Assembly: GCA_018907035.1 (NCBI GenBank)
Contig: JACCIC010000028.1
Location: forward strand, 124,001-188,000
Direction of reading: 5' to 3'
From: Sycobia sp. Sy_11
Taxonomy: Eukaryota; Arthropoda; Insecta; Hymenoptera; Epichrysomallidae
DNA length: 64,000 nt
In this document: piece after piece, positions 1 through 11,106 of the stretch
Layout: every line of letters starts with the position of its first letter
Numbering within the stretch: position 1 is the first letter of the stretch
Program-made: the position numbers and the translations under genes
The notes under the pieces: model-generated
The model's input: only the letters and a program-made list of their open reading frames with translations
The model's database searches: none
Told to the model about the DNA's origin: nothing

Positions 1-264
1 GGATGATTTTAATAAAAATTTTACAAATAGAAAATAATGCCAAATTATTGTTGCTAATTGGTCATTTAAAATTTTTAATGTATAGATCACATAATTATAT
101 TCAATATTAAAAAAGGATTAGTCGTTTTAGTGTTAAAATCATGTTAAGTAGATAGTGATATTATTTTTATTAATTTTATTTTCTACTCATTACAATATTT
201 TAAAAATAATTTTGAAATTACTGATTTAATATCGAATATATATAAAAACAAGTTACTATTTCAG

Positions 265-1164
265 AATGTTAAATGACAGTTTCTTAAACTCATGGAATAT
301 AAAAGTAATGCCTGAATATGAAGATCCTTATCATCATAGGTAAACTTCGTTCAAGACTATAATTTTTTTTAAAAATGTTAATTTTATGTTTATAATTGTA
401 GGCCAATGAAAATGGGAGAAATAGGATGCTTTTTAAGCCACTATATTGTTTGGAATAAGGTAAATAATATATTTAATTTGGTCTAATAGGGTTAATTTAA
501 ACATTTATTATTAAATGTTATTATTTAATCATTAAAGATTATTGAACATGGACATGATGTAGTACTAGTTTTAGAAGACGATGTTAAATTTGAACCATAT
601 TTTAGACAAAAACTCACATTCCTTCTGCATGAGCTTGAAAAATTTAGGAATGATTGGGATCTCGTGTAAGCATTACTAGAATTTATTTTATAAAGAGATA
701 TATAATAATTTTAAATACAAGCTTTTAAATATTTAGTTATCTTGGAAGGAAAAAAATTGGAGCAAATGAAAAGTGGGTTGAAGATTCTGAACATCTGCTT
801 TATGCAGGCTATAGTTATTGGACTGTTGGATATTTGCTATCAGCTAAAGGTGCAAAAAAGTTGATTAATTCTAAGCCATTAGAAAATTTAATTCCTGTTG
901 ATGAATTCTTACCCATAATGTATGACAAGCATCCAAGGTACTTTTATGATTTTAATGTTGTTATTTATCAGACTCAAACAACAAATAATTTTTTTTTTAA
1001 GGGATGATTGGAAACAAAGTTTTGAAGATAGGAACTTAATAGCTCTTTCAGTAGAACCACTTATTTTATTTCCAACTCATTATACAGGTGATAATGGGTA
1101 TATCAGTGATACTGAAGATTCAGTTTTAATTTCTAATAAGTCAGATAAAAAAGAAGAACTTTAA
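265..1164 (+). CDS. COLGALT1: Procollagen galactosyltransferase (GT25 family), 3' part
   Basis: Five terminal exons: 265-339, 402-459, 538-665, 737-937 and 1002-1164, all with AG/GT borders and matching phases, giving 208 codons including the stop; the 5' exons lie left of the window. The family transfers galactose from UDP-Gal to hydroxylysine of collagen in the ER. Seen: the acidic motif LVLEDDVKFEP typical of GT25 glycosyltransferases, the block SYWTVGYLLSAKGAKKL, then VDEFLPIM and PTHYTGDNGYISDTE, which are family hallmarks. The protein ends in KKEEL, a plausible KDEL-type ER retrieval signal. The first base of exon 265-339 completes a codon begun upstream. Orthology to COLGALT1 versus a paralogue is not resolved by the C-terminal part alone; family membership is secure. 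Confidence 0.92.
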
Positions 1165-2689
1165 AATATTTTTTCTAAATATGAAATCTAAAATTGATTT
1201 CGAAATAATTATTTGCCATAACAAGAAGTTCACAATATTTATATGGGATTTCTTAATTTGCTATGTTAATTAATTACACAATTTTTTTTTCTATTATAAG
1301 TAAAATAATCCTTTTATACCATGTTAACCTCAAAATTGCAACTTTAATATAATTTTGCGGCTCTTGTGGTATAAAATATAGTTCAACATTAGTGTAAAAT
1401 TTAATTTTTACCTCGTGAGACTTTCCTCTGCCACTTCCTTTAAGCATGTAATGTAAATTGCTTCACGAGATAAATAATCAACTTCTACACTAATATTAAA
1501 ATATAATATGACGTTTATTTTATCATTATACATATAATAAAACAATCAAAATAATCTAATACTAAAACCAAATGACAAAACGCCATCTAGTCAATAAACT
1601 GCAAAATTATTTGAATTATGTTCAAATGTGCCTGATATGTACACGTGTATATAAATAAAAAACTAATGCTTAAAGATTTACTACATGAATAGAGAAATAA
1701 TTTATTGTTGTAAATCATGTTTGGAACATGATAAATAAAATCAAAAATATTCTCATAATGTTATGTTATTACTTATGATTTATTAGCCAAAAATATTACT
1801 TAGAATATTGATTTCAAAACTAAAACTGGATATTGTTAAATAGTAGATTTTGTACATGTCTTAAATAAAATAAATTTGTGAATAATAAGTGTTTTTCTAC
1901 TTAGATACACGTCCTTCAACCTGTAACAATAAATTTTATACATCAAAAGATATTCCTTTTTTATAAAAAGCTTAAAAAGCCATGATGTATATGCTTCTAT
2001 ATATACTACTAATTACTATTTAATTTTTAGTTTTCTCCTTAAAATTATAAAATTATTCCACATAACTTATTATAAGAACATTCCCACAAAATTAATATTA
2101 CATATAAAATTAAAATATGTTTTAAAAAAGAAATTTGCAATACAATATCATACTGCATAATGTAATATGAACTTCAAATTTCTTATAAAATAACGTTTGA
2201 TTTTAACCATTACGATCTTTATTCATTATGATATAAATCAACGCATGTGGTACGTACATATACCAGGTGCACGGTTGCACACAGAAGATAAGTTTGAGTC
2301 AGATAGACTAGGCCTGAGGCGACTGCTACCCTGACATATTTTAAGCTGCTTTTTAAGTAGCTTTAATTTTCATAATGTTGAGTTTGTTTTACATAAATAA
2401 AACTTTCTATTCATGTGAGATTAAAAGTGAGGTGTTTTTATAACTTTGGAAATCTCTTCTTTCATTTAGTAACAAAAACCGAAGCAATAAATGCTTAATA
2501 AAAAATAAGTATACTAGAAATGAAAATTTTCTCATTTTAAGATTTCTCCTTCTTCAGTGTTGTACCACAAAGTTAACTTTTCTTCTCACCATGATTTTTT
2601 TACCCAGTTTCTATACACTTAGTATTACCAAATAAAAAGCAGTTATTAAAAATAAACGCTTAAAAAGTGAATTTCTAAGATACATATTT

Positions 2690-2692
<3 letters not shown>
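1165..2692. other. Intergenic, AT-rich, no gene seen
   Basis: Probably includes the 3' UTR of the galactosyltransferase gene at its left end. A less AT-rich patch at about 2247-2335 breaks the composition but has no coding frame I can support. No repeat or RNA gene recognised. Confidence 0.5.

Positions 2693-2747
<55 letters not shown>
2693..2747. repeat. (AT)n microsatellite
   Basis: Uninterrupted AT dinucleotide run directly abutting the end of the MITE-like copy that begins near 2750. Confidence 0.9.
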
Positions 2748-2749
<2 letters not shown>

Positions 2750-2968
2750 TAGTTGAGAATTTTTTTTCAACTAATATTTTTTTATTGCAGATTAGTCTAC
2801 GGAGGTGATTTTAAACTAGGACGGTCTGACTATCATTATAATTTTCAATTAATTATATATTGATATGTATTAATATTGATATAAATATATATTAATATTA
2901 TTATGTATTAATTTTAATTTATTTAATTGGACTGTAAAATCAATAGAAATATTTATGAATTTATATAT
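2750..2968 (-). mobile_element. MITE-like repeat, copy A
   Basis: On the minus strand this resembles copy B at 6685-6985. The best-matching part is 2750-2855, carrying CAGATTAGTCTACGGAGGTG and then TCTGACTATCATTATAA; a second collinear block at about 2923-2968 matches the complement of 6685-6715. I judge roughly 80 percent identity over the first 95 bases by eye. No protein is encoded. It is a non-autonomous repeat; the class is inferred only from the inverted-repeat structure seen in copy C. Confidence 0.65.
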
Positions 2969-3349
2969 TTCAAAATTTAAAGTTCAGAAAAACGTAATGA
3001 TGCCATTTATTCAATAAACGTATTAAACAGAAAAAATACAATTAATTCAATTTATTAACTGGTCAATTGTCTATTTCATTTTTGTTAAGTTTTTTCAAGT
3101 TTATACCATAAAACTTTGACAAATCTTTATATTTTTCCAAACCTTAAGTTTTATAATGTATTTCCTACAAATTTTGTTAAGAAATGAAATTTTGGAAGTG
3201 TAAATATTATATAAATTAAGATTATATTTTAGTACATATATATCAAGTCCTCGGTGAATTATACTTTTACTGTTGGTATATACGTTGTTAATTTACTAAA
3301 GATGGATATAATATTTCAAATAAACATTTTTTATGAAATTGTCAAGTAC

Positions 3350-3600
3350 TTTATGATTCAACATTTCCAAAATTATTACATGATAATTATTATTACATGA
3401 TAATAATAATTATTACATGATAATTCATTATTACATGATAATTTATCATAGACAATGATTCTTAAATGTACGAACAATTTTTGCTGTAACTAAAAGTTAT
3501 TTATGATTCAACATTTCCAAAATTCATTATTACATCATAATTTATCATAGTAGGATGATTCTTAAATGTACGAACAATTTTTGCTGTAACTAAGTTATTT
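3350..3600. repeat. Tandem duplication, about 100-140 bp units
   Basis: Two adjacent copies of a block starting TTTATGATTCAACATTTCC and ending TTTTTGCTGTAACTAA, about 3350-3491 and 3499-3594. The first copy holds a short internal expansion of ATTACATGATAAT. Noncoding. Confidence 0.7.
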
Positions 3601-3631
3601 ATGGTTCAAAATTTCGAACATTGAACATTAT

Positions 3632-4158
3632 ATCAGGTATGTGAATAAGTCTTTCCCGTTTGTTTTCAAATTTTGAGCCTTTATTGTGAAAAAATGGTTA
3701 CAAATGAATTATTGAAAGTATTGGCCATCGCTAGCTACAACTTCAGTTAGTAAACAACACAACTTCTAGTCTCTCGGCTTCAGTTCGTATGGCACCCAAT
3801 TTCCTTGCTTTTGGATCATTCCCATGGCTTTCAAACGCTTGGAAATGGTTGTTCGGTCAACTCCCAATGCTTCAGCAAGTTCTTCTTGCGTTTGACAAGA
3901 ATCTTCATCAAGCAAAGTCGCCAATTCTCGATCTTCAAAGATTTGCGGCCGCCCGGAACGCTCCTTGTCTTCCACGTCGAAATCACCGCTTTTGAAGCGT
4001 CGAAACCATCCGCGAACACTTGAATCGTCGACACAACCTTCTCCATAAGTCTCCTGAAGCAATCGATGCGTCTCGGCAGCAGATTTCTTCAAATTGAACC
4101 AATAAAGTGAAACTTCCCGCAAATGACGTCGACTCGGCTCAAATTTCGACATTTTCAC
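3632..4158 (-). pseudogene. mariner transposase, internal deletion
   Basis: From 4158 downward, an open frame of 130 codons encodes the N-terminal paired-like DNA-binding part of a mariner-family transposase: two helix-turn-helix blocks, with DSSVRGWFRRFKSGDFDVED, then GRPQIFED and EELAEALGVDRTTISKRL, ending near WVPYELKPRD. Full-length mariner transposases are about 345 residues with a DD34D catalytic domain. Here the frame stops at once and resumes as a terminal-like VVASDGQYFQ just before a stop at about 3712, so the catalytic domain is deleted. TATCAGGTATGTGAATAAG at about 3632 looks like the 3' terminal inverted repeat; I cannot find its partner beyond 4158. Non-autonomous and dead. Confidence 0.85.
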
Positions 4159-4230
4159 GACGTTTTTATATTATAAATTTTTATATTATTTTATATTTTT
4201 ATATTATATTTTAATATTTATGTTTTTATA

Positions 4231-4275
4231 GTGATACAAGTAATACAAAGTTTTTTAAACTTTGTCACTTGTACC
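4231..4275. repeat. Short imperfect palindrome
   Basis: GATACAAGTAATACAAAG is followed after TTTTTTAAA by CTTTGTCACTTGTACC, giving a hairpin with about 15 paired bases next to the 5' side of the mariner frame. May be the remnant of an element end. Confidence 0.5.
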
Positions 4276-4959
4276 ATAAAACATTGACAAATATTCATAT
4301 TAAATTCGTTATATTTTTAAAATGTAGTATGAATATTTAAATTTTTATCTATGTCGAATAGTACAAATAATAATCTTTAAAAAATTTAGAAAAAACAAAA
4401 TAGAGAATTGACTGGTTACTGTAGAATTTATGTAGATTGGATTTTAATTAAAATATTATATGTGTATACTTAAATATTAAGCGAACACTCGTTAATTAAA
4501 TTAGATTTATTTTATGTTCATCATTTGTTACATTTATTTAATAAAATATACTATTTTTTTCTGAACTTGAAATTTTGAATTACTTTTCTTGCAAATTTTT
4601 GGTGAAAATGCAATTTCAATTATTAATGTAATAATGAATGTTGGACATGTCAAATCATAAAGTACTTAATAGGTTCATAAAAATTGTTCATCTTGAATAC
4701 TAAAATCTTCTTTTGTGAATTAACAAGTGCACATATATACTGTCAGTAAAAGTATAATTCACTGAAGGCTCAATATACATTGATTGACATATTATCTTGA
4801 TTTTACAATATATTTTGTAATAAATTTTAAAATATTTTTGTTTCAAATTTTTTAAATGGCGCATGAAAAAGTACTAAATAGTTTCGCAATATTTTTTCAT
4901 TTTGAAAAGTAAAATACTTATTTTGTCAATCAGCAAATGCATTTATATACTAGACATAG

Positions 4960-5160
4960 AGGCCTATGATGGCTCGATTGCTAGAGCGAAATACTAGTAA
5001 CTTGGTGATCCGAGTTCAAATCCCGATCTCGGCCGATTAACACAAGCGCCGCTGTAATAATGTGCTTTGTTTATAAACACATCGTAAACCTCCGTCGCTG
5101 ATTAGCATCGGTATTTAGGAAGCATAAATAGAGCGACGTTAAATAGCATAAGAAAAACAA
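4960..5160 (+). mobile_element. tRNA-derived SINE, copy 1
   Basis: The head is tRNA-like: an A-box-like stretch TGGCTCGATTGCTAGAGCG and a B box GAGTTCAAATCC about 35 bases later, followed by a tRNA-unrelated body (ACACATCGTAAACCTCCGTC, GATTAGCATCGG, AGCGACGTTAAATA) and a short A-rich tail. Copies at 14112-14321 and, inverted, at about 6372-6550 share head and body, so it is a mobile family and not a tRNA gene. Possible target duplication GACATAG at 4953-4959 and 5168-5174. Confidence 0.85.
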
Positions 5161-5285
5161 TATATATGACATAGTTTTAAAAAATTAATGAAATCTCATT
5201 CCCTCAAATAACCTTTTTTCCAACAATAATTTATTCTTCCAAATCCATTATACATACAATATTTTAATAATATTTAAATATTCTG

Positions 5286-5963
5286 TTAACATATATAACA
5301 ATTTTCTTATTCTATAAAAATACATTTACAGAATCTTAATTGTTATGATAATATTGCTTTATATTTTAACATTTATATGATTAATAATTATCACATCTCT
5401 TCAATTATTTATTACAATCAAATCTTTTGATTTATATAAAAATTTGAAAAGGAATTTATTTAAAGAAATGGCTATATTTAAGAATACACATTATTATTGA
5501 AAAAAAATATTATTCTATATATTTCATATAAATATTTTTGCCAATGCCATTTTTTAAACATATATATAAATCGAAAACACGTGTTAGATTCGTTCTTATC
5601 CCAAAATTTTCAGAAGTATTTGTCGATGTTTGTTTCAGGGTGTCTGGGTGTATGGGGGACTGACTAAAAATCTTTCGAGTTCGCCAAAAAATATAAATAA
5701 CAATGAAAGCTTATATTAGTTCAGATTCGATTATGAATTTATATTTAAATAGATTAAGTATGTCAGCCTAAACTATTTGGAAACGGACCTGGTAAATTCA
5801 TACCTCTTATTAACTGAATAATAATGTATATTCTTAAATATCGAAATTTCTTTTAAATAAATTCCTTTAAAAATTTTTATATAAATCAACCGATCGGATT
5901 ATAATAAATAATTGGATAGTTAATATTTGTTCAAAGTATTTAAGAATTAATTAATTATAAATT

Positions 5964-6006
<43 letters not shown>

Positions 6007-6170
6007 CTGTATAAGTCTTTTTATAGGCTTGGGTAAGCTCAATAAAAAAAAAAATACACACACACACACACACATATATATATATGTATGTGTTAAATTA
6101 TATAGAAATATTATAATAATAATTGACATTCTGTAAATGTATTTTTATAGAATAAGAAAATTGTTTCAAA
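5286..6170. repeat. Long foldback inverted repeat
   Basis: Left arm 5286-5505 and right arm 5815-6170 are reverse complements. A 37-base block is perfect (5298-5334 against 6128-6164), and 5400-5505 matches 5815-5930 with few differences. The right arm is longer because it holds an (AT)n run at about 5962-6005 and (AC)n(AT)n at about 6057-6085. The unique spacer 5506-5814 has no coding frame. The structure is that of a foldback element or a palindromic MITE. Confidence 0.8.
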
Positions 6171-6371
6171 TGTTAATGAAATATTTCAAATAGAATAAAA
6201 TTATACATTATAATTTGTAAATAATATCTAATACAAATAAAAAACTAGAATAATATTTTTCATGTGAATATATAGTGATGTTTCATTAATTATACATAGA
6301 AATTATACTCATATTTGGATTAAATATTACTCAAAATTCGTTTTTTTGAAATGTGAGTTTATTTACTTATT

Positions 6372-6550
6372 TTTTTTTATTTTTATTTCTTGAATCATTC
6401 AATGTTGCTCTATTTATGCTCCCAATACCAGTGCTAATCAGCGACATAGGCTTACGATGTGTTTGTATCAATTGGCCGAGACTGGGATTTGAACCTGGAT
6501 CACTAAGACATTAATTCTTTGCTCTAGCGATCGAGCTATCATAGCTCTCT
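6372..6550 (-). mobile_element. tRNA-derived SINE, copy 3 (inverted)
   Basis: Minus-strand copy of the same SINE: B-box-like GGTTCAAATCCCAGTCTCGG, the A-box region near 6520-6540 and body segments GCTGATTAGCACTGG and AGCATAAATAGAGC, then an A-rich tail (T-rich on the plus strand at 6361-6390). More diverged than copy 2, with a deletion in the body compared with copies 1 and 2. Confidence 0.8.
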
Positions 6551-6684
6551 GATATTACATTTAAAACTATATTTAGGATAATTTTATGATTGTCTTACTC
6601 TTCAAAATAAATAATTATACAAAACTTGTTGAATAAAATTTTAGTATAAAACTTATAAAATATTAATGAACTTATATTTTTAAA

Positions 6685-6735
6685 TTAATAAATATTTTTT
6701 TATTGGTCTTACCAGTCCAATCAATTCAATCCAAA

Positions 6736-6768
<33 letters not shown>

Positions 6769-6985
6769 AAAAATAAAAAAAAATAAAAAATAAAAAAAAA
6801 ATAAAAAAAAATAAATAAAATAAAAATAAAATAAAAATTAAAAATAAAAATTAAATTAAAAATTAAATTAAAATTATAATGACAGTCAGACTGTCCTTGT
6901 TTACATTCACCCCCGTAGACTAATCTGAAAATAAAATATTAGCTGAAAAAATTCTTTGTTAGTAAAGTGCAGTCTGACTGTCCCC
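6685..6985 (+). mobile_element. MITE-like repeat, copy B
   Basis: Matches the complement of copy A and, directly, parts of copy C. It contains the perfect palindrome GACAGTCAGACTGTC at about 6882-6896, then CCCGTAGACTAATCTG, and ends with CAGTCTGACTGTCC near 6970-6983. An (AAAAT)n-type low-complexity tract, about 6731-6872, fills the middle. No open frame. Confidence 0.65.
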
Positions 6986-6989
6986 AACA

Positions 6990-7055
6990 CCCTTACCTAA
7001 TTGAAGACTTGTCCAACGTTTCGAGCTCGCTACGGCTCCTCATCAGGGACTGATA
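6990..7055 (-). ncRNA. Hammerhead-ribozyme-like core
   Basis: Minus strand 7046 to 7018 reads CTGATGA, then a potential stem II, GAGC pairing with GCTC around an 8-base loop after one unpaired G, then GAAAC. These are the invariant CUGAUGA and GAAAC boxes of hammerhead ribozymes in the correct order and spacing. Stems I and III are not clear: the flanks are GTCC before and GTTGGAC after, which pair with each other rather than forming the two separate helices. Such motifs are known in Penelope-like retroelements and retrozymes. This may be a fragment of one; activity is not shown. Confidence 0.5.
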
Positions 7056-8545
7056 TTTTTAAAATACTGATATTTTTAACTTATATTTTTAAAATCTAGT
7101 AAATATTTTTAAATATTGCTACAATTTTCTTGATTAAATTATGTTATAATTACTTGTACAAATTTAAAACAAAATGATAAAAGAACTAAATGGATTAATT
7201 ATTTTAAGAAACATAAATTTGATAATGAGTTCAATAATTAAATTTAAAAAAATGAAAGAGGAAATAATATTATCGGTGTCAATTTCAAATCCTTCTATGG
7301 GTTTATTTTATATTGATACATTTTTATGCTAAAATATTACTTACAATATCCTTATAAATTTTTTTATTTTTTCCTTAAAAAAAAAAGTATATTATATATT
7401 CACTGCTGGTATGTGCAGTAGTTTTTATATATATTTTTTAAAATTATACAATATGATTACGTAGTTAAAAAATTTAATTATTTTACAGTAAAATATGTAC
7501 ATATGCAAATATATTAACTTGTACAGTTCAAAGACACTTGCGCTTCATAGTATTAATTTTACTTCATTCCTAGATATATTCTGCATATTCAAGATTATTT
7601 TTTATTTTATTAGTAGAAACTTTTTACAAATTCTTTCTACAATGATTGGAAAAATAAAGGAATTCATAAAAAGTATTGAACAATTAAAAAATAATTTATA
7701 TTAGGATTTACGTAAATGTTTTAATTATAAAATTTAAACAGTCGAACAGTCAATTTTAATATGAAGATATTTTACATTGTATTTCAACACAATGAAAAAA
7801 TACGTTTATTTGAAATAATAACACTAAATTTTTTGAATATCAAAAAAAAAAGTAATAAATTAATTTGAATTCGTTCAATTTTCTTTTAATAAGTAATTAA
7901 TAATCTCTATTTCTATATATTATTGTTAATTAATATTAAAATATATTATTAGATATATAATCTAGTTTATTTAAGTGAAACTAAATGCAAGGCATTTTCT
8001 TCATTGTACGCAAGATCTAATCCAATTGAAGTAAAATGCAGAAAATGTTTTCAAATAATTTCTAAAAACTCTATGAACAATGAATACATTTACAGTATAG
8101 AATTTTCATGAGATAATATTTCCAAAGTTAATGTTATGCATATCTTTTGGTTTTCATTGGTTGAACTATTGAGGTACAACGATCTAATATGTGAAACAGT
8201 TCTAAAGTTTTTTCAACTTTACTTTATTAACACATTATTGATTCAATTAATTTGTTTAGCAAGTTAGCTTGTCAACTTTCTATTGTACAGGCTAAATTAT
8301 TTAGTAATATTTTTACATTATTTTATCAAATTACATTACAGTATGTAACAAAAGATCCAAAGTTGTATCAAACTTTTAATTCAAAATTATATATTTTAAT
8401 TTAGTGACATAATGTTTATACAATTTGAATATTTTAATAAAGCAGTTTTGCTAAATAAACTAATTAGAAGAAAAGTATATCTTTAAAAAATATATTAAAT
8501 AGATAGGTAAAAAATTTAGCACTGTTTCACAATTCTTTTTCAGTG
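7056..8545. other. Intergenic, AT-rich, no gene seen
   Basis: Short open frames here have AT-driven composition and no recognisable motif. The right end probably includes the 3' UTR of the minus-strand USP gene. Confidence 0.5.
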
Positions 8546-11106
8546 TTAAAAAATAATACTTTCCTTGTGTTTACGATCCATTTCAATATTAGTAGATTGA
8601 CTAAGCTCAGTATCTTGAAAAAAGATTACATAAGCATTATTCTGTACACATTTAAAAACTTCCTCAGAAGAAAGCAGTTTTACATTCATATCATCGTAAT
8701 AAAACCATTGCTCTTGATGTTTGACGAAGCTTATATAATGTCCAGAATCAATATTATCACCTATATGTGATATTATGCATACAGGTTCATATTTTGGAAA
8801 ATGAGTGAACTCTTGACTGTTGTTACTAGAAACATAAATATTATAAAAAATGATTAACCTTTTTAAAATTATTTAAATTATAAATAATTCTTTAAAAAAA
8901 ACACGTACATTACTAATGAATCAAGTTTAAGTATTTTTGGAATTTCAACTAAAGTCGACTTTTTAGTAATCATTCCATCATTTGTCATTTCATATCTTTT
9001 TACTTGAAACATCAAAATTTTCGGAAGCTTTTTAAACTTAGTTAACATGCTATGTACATCATGCTTGCATGATTCACAGGTCATACTCCTGTGCTCTAGA
9101 TCATAAGTCATGTTAATCATATCGATCAAATTTGCAGTAGTTCCACGATCTTCAGATGGTAAATCAATAAACAACATCAAATTTTCTACTTTTTGTTGTC
9201 TAGATTTTGCACAACCATCACAAATATAGTTTTCTACCATATGTAATGAAAAATATTCATCAATTGGATTAATATTTTTTTTATCCTCATTAGGAGATTT
9301 TATTATTGATGAATTATTAGCTTTAGAATTATGTATCTCTTGATGTCCGTTACATGCTAGACTGTTTCTAAATTGGGATGCAGAAATATCAGCTAAAGGT
9401 AATCGTTTATTAATATCCTGTAAATTATTTTGTGTCTTGGGAAGTTCATCTTGCTCGTTATTAGGTATGTTTTCTATTTCATTACTGTGAGATTCTTTTG
9501 TTAACGTAGTTTCGAATTCTGTCTTAACAAAATTTAATAGATTCATAACAAATTCAGAAACATCTTGTTGGGCTTTAGAAGAATATAATTTATCAAGTAC
9601 AGATAATTCTTCTTTAAAAGAACTATATAAAATATAAATAAAATTAAGTAAATAAAAACTATTGAAAATGCAAGAAATAAAAGTATATGAAAGATGTTAT
9701 ACTAACCAAAAAAGTTGATTAAAATTATGGTCACCTGTGTTTCCTTTTCTCCAAGAAGATTGTATATTAATGAGCAGCGACATTAATTTAGAGCAATTAG
9801 ACGTATCTATGGAATCTAGCTTATTTATTAAAGGCAGTGTAAACAATGCTTGTAAAGTTGCATTGGTCCAACATCTATTTTCACCTGGAGGATTTGGAAA
9901 ACCAGTAGTATAATGAGGCTTATCTCTGTCATTTGAATAAAAACAATCACATGAAATTCCAACATTAAAGGGCTCATAATCAGAAATAGATGAAACTGGT
10001 ACATTGTGATCTGGTAATTCATCAAACAATGAAGAATTTGTGGTTATATAAGTAACTTTATCAAAATCTTGTTCAGTTTCAGTTTCAACAAAGTCTGATT
10101 TATTACTGATACTATTTTCATCTATTTTAAAATTGGATTCTTTTATAGAGTTATCAAAACTTTTATTAATATTGGAAGTAGCAAATGTTTTATTTGCTTT
10201 TTTACTTGTTTTTAAAAGTTCATAAGCTTTTTCCAGTCTTGATGCAGTCTTTATAACTGGTTTAGTTCGTACATCACCCATAGTACTTATGTTTTTTGAT
10301 TTTTTAAAACTTGCACAAGGTTCAATAGTAACTTCGGTAAGTTCAGTAATTGAATTTAATTCTAAAAAGTTCTTCTCTTGTTTTGAATCATCAGATGGCT
10401 TTTCATTATCCTCTGATATATTTGTTTCAAAGTTTTTGGTTGTCGTATTATCATTAGACACTTCACTCTGATTTGGTAATTTTACATTCGTATTTGATCC
10501 AAGTTTAGTTAATTGAATTTCTTCTGAATTTTCTAATAGTGATCTAACAACAGGTGGTAAATTAGTTGGTATTCTCTCAGTTTCTTTCTTTTCTTCATCC
10601 TTTTTATCACTATTAACTTCTTCTGTTTCAATATCTGGAGATGTTTTAATTGTACCATGTAAAAGCTCATTGAAACTATCGTTTTGATTATTATTTTTTG
10701 AAATAACAGTTAAAGTTATTTCTTGATTATTAATTTTTAATTGTTGTTTCAAAGTCTCTATAGAATTTTTACCTGATTTTTTATCACTAATATAACAATC
10801 GGATTCTGTTTTTCGACGTTTTAACATATTAGGTCTTTCAGAAGACCAGGAATGCCCTGAAATATTGAAAATAAAAATATTTTATTAATATAAAAATTTA
10901 TAATGATCTGATAGAAAATAATTGAATGAAATTAATAAGAATTCAATAAAAATAAAAAGAAAAAATTACGACAAACAATGCTGAAAGATAAATATATCTG
11001 ATAATCAATACTGCGAAATAAATATATGAAACTCACCCAAAACAGTTCGCTTTGATCCCGCTCCCGGCGTTTCAGGATGGTGAACTGCTTGTGCTACGCT
11101 TAACAT
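8546..11106 (-). CDS. Ubiquitin-specific protease (peptidase C19), divergent
   Basis: Four exons in minus order: 11106-11037, 10856-9707, 9622-8909 and 8825-8546; phases agree, giving 737 aa. A deubiquitinase: cleaves ubiquitin from substrates with a Cys-His-Asp site. A long acidic, Ser/Asn-rich N-terminal half precedes the catalytic domain. Seen: Cys box GENRCWTNATLQALF (catalytic Cys near residue 351), SSKAQQDVSEFVMNLL, a Cys-X2-Cys pair YICDGC and a second CESC, FQVKRYEM, and the His box DNIDSGHYISFV with FYYDD downstream. The Cys box is odd: two extra residues and RCWTN where TCYMN or similar is usual. A disordered insert (about residues 425-520) splits the catalytic domain. Similarity to the USP26/29/37 group is only an impression. 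Start chosen at MLSVAQAVHHPE, the first ATG in the first exon. Confidence 0.88.

Larger units (their letters stand above)
3240..4955. repeat. Inverted-repeat arms flanking a mariner relic
   Basis: The left arm, about 3240-3365, is the reverse complement of the right arm, about 4630-4757, at roughly 75 percent identity by eye; both contain GTGAATTATACTTTTACTG on one strand and AAGTACTTTATGATT. The right arm has a further diverged direct copy at about 4855-4953. A separate direct pair, ACCATAAAACTTTGACAAAT (about 3106) and a near match at about 4271, is also present. The whole may be one foldback-like element into which, or with which, the mariner fragment was amplified. Confidence 0.55.

Noticed and set aside
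4960..5035. tRNA gene in the SINE head
   Set aside because: Boxes are present but the same head is joined to the same non-tRNA body in three places and no clean cloverleaf is evident; it is a SINE.
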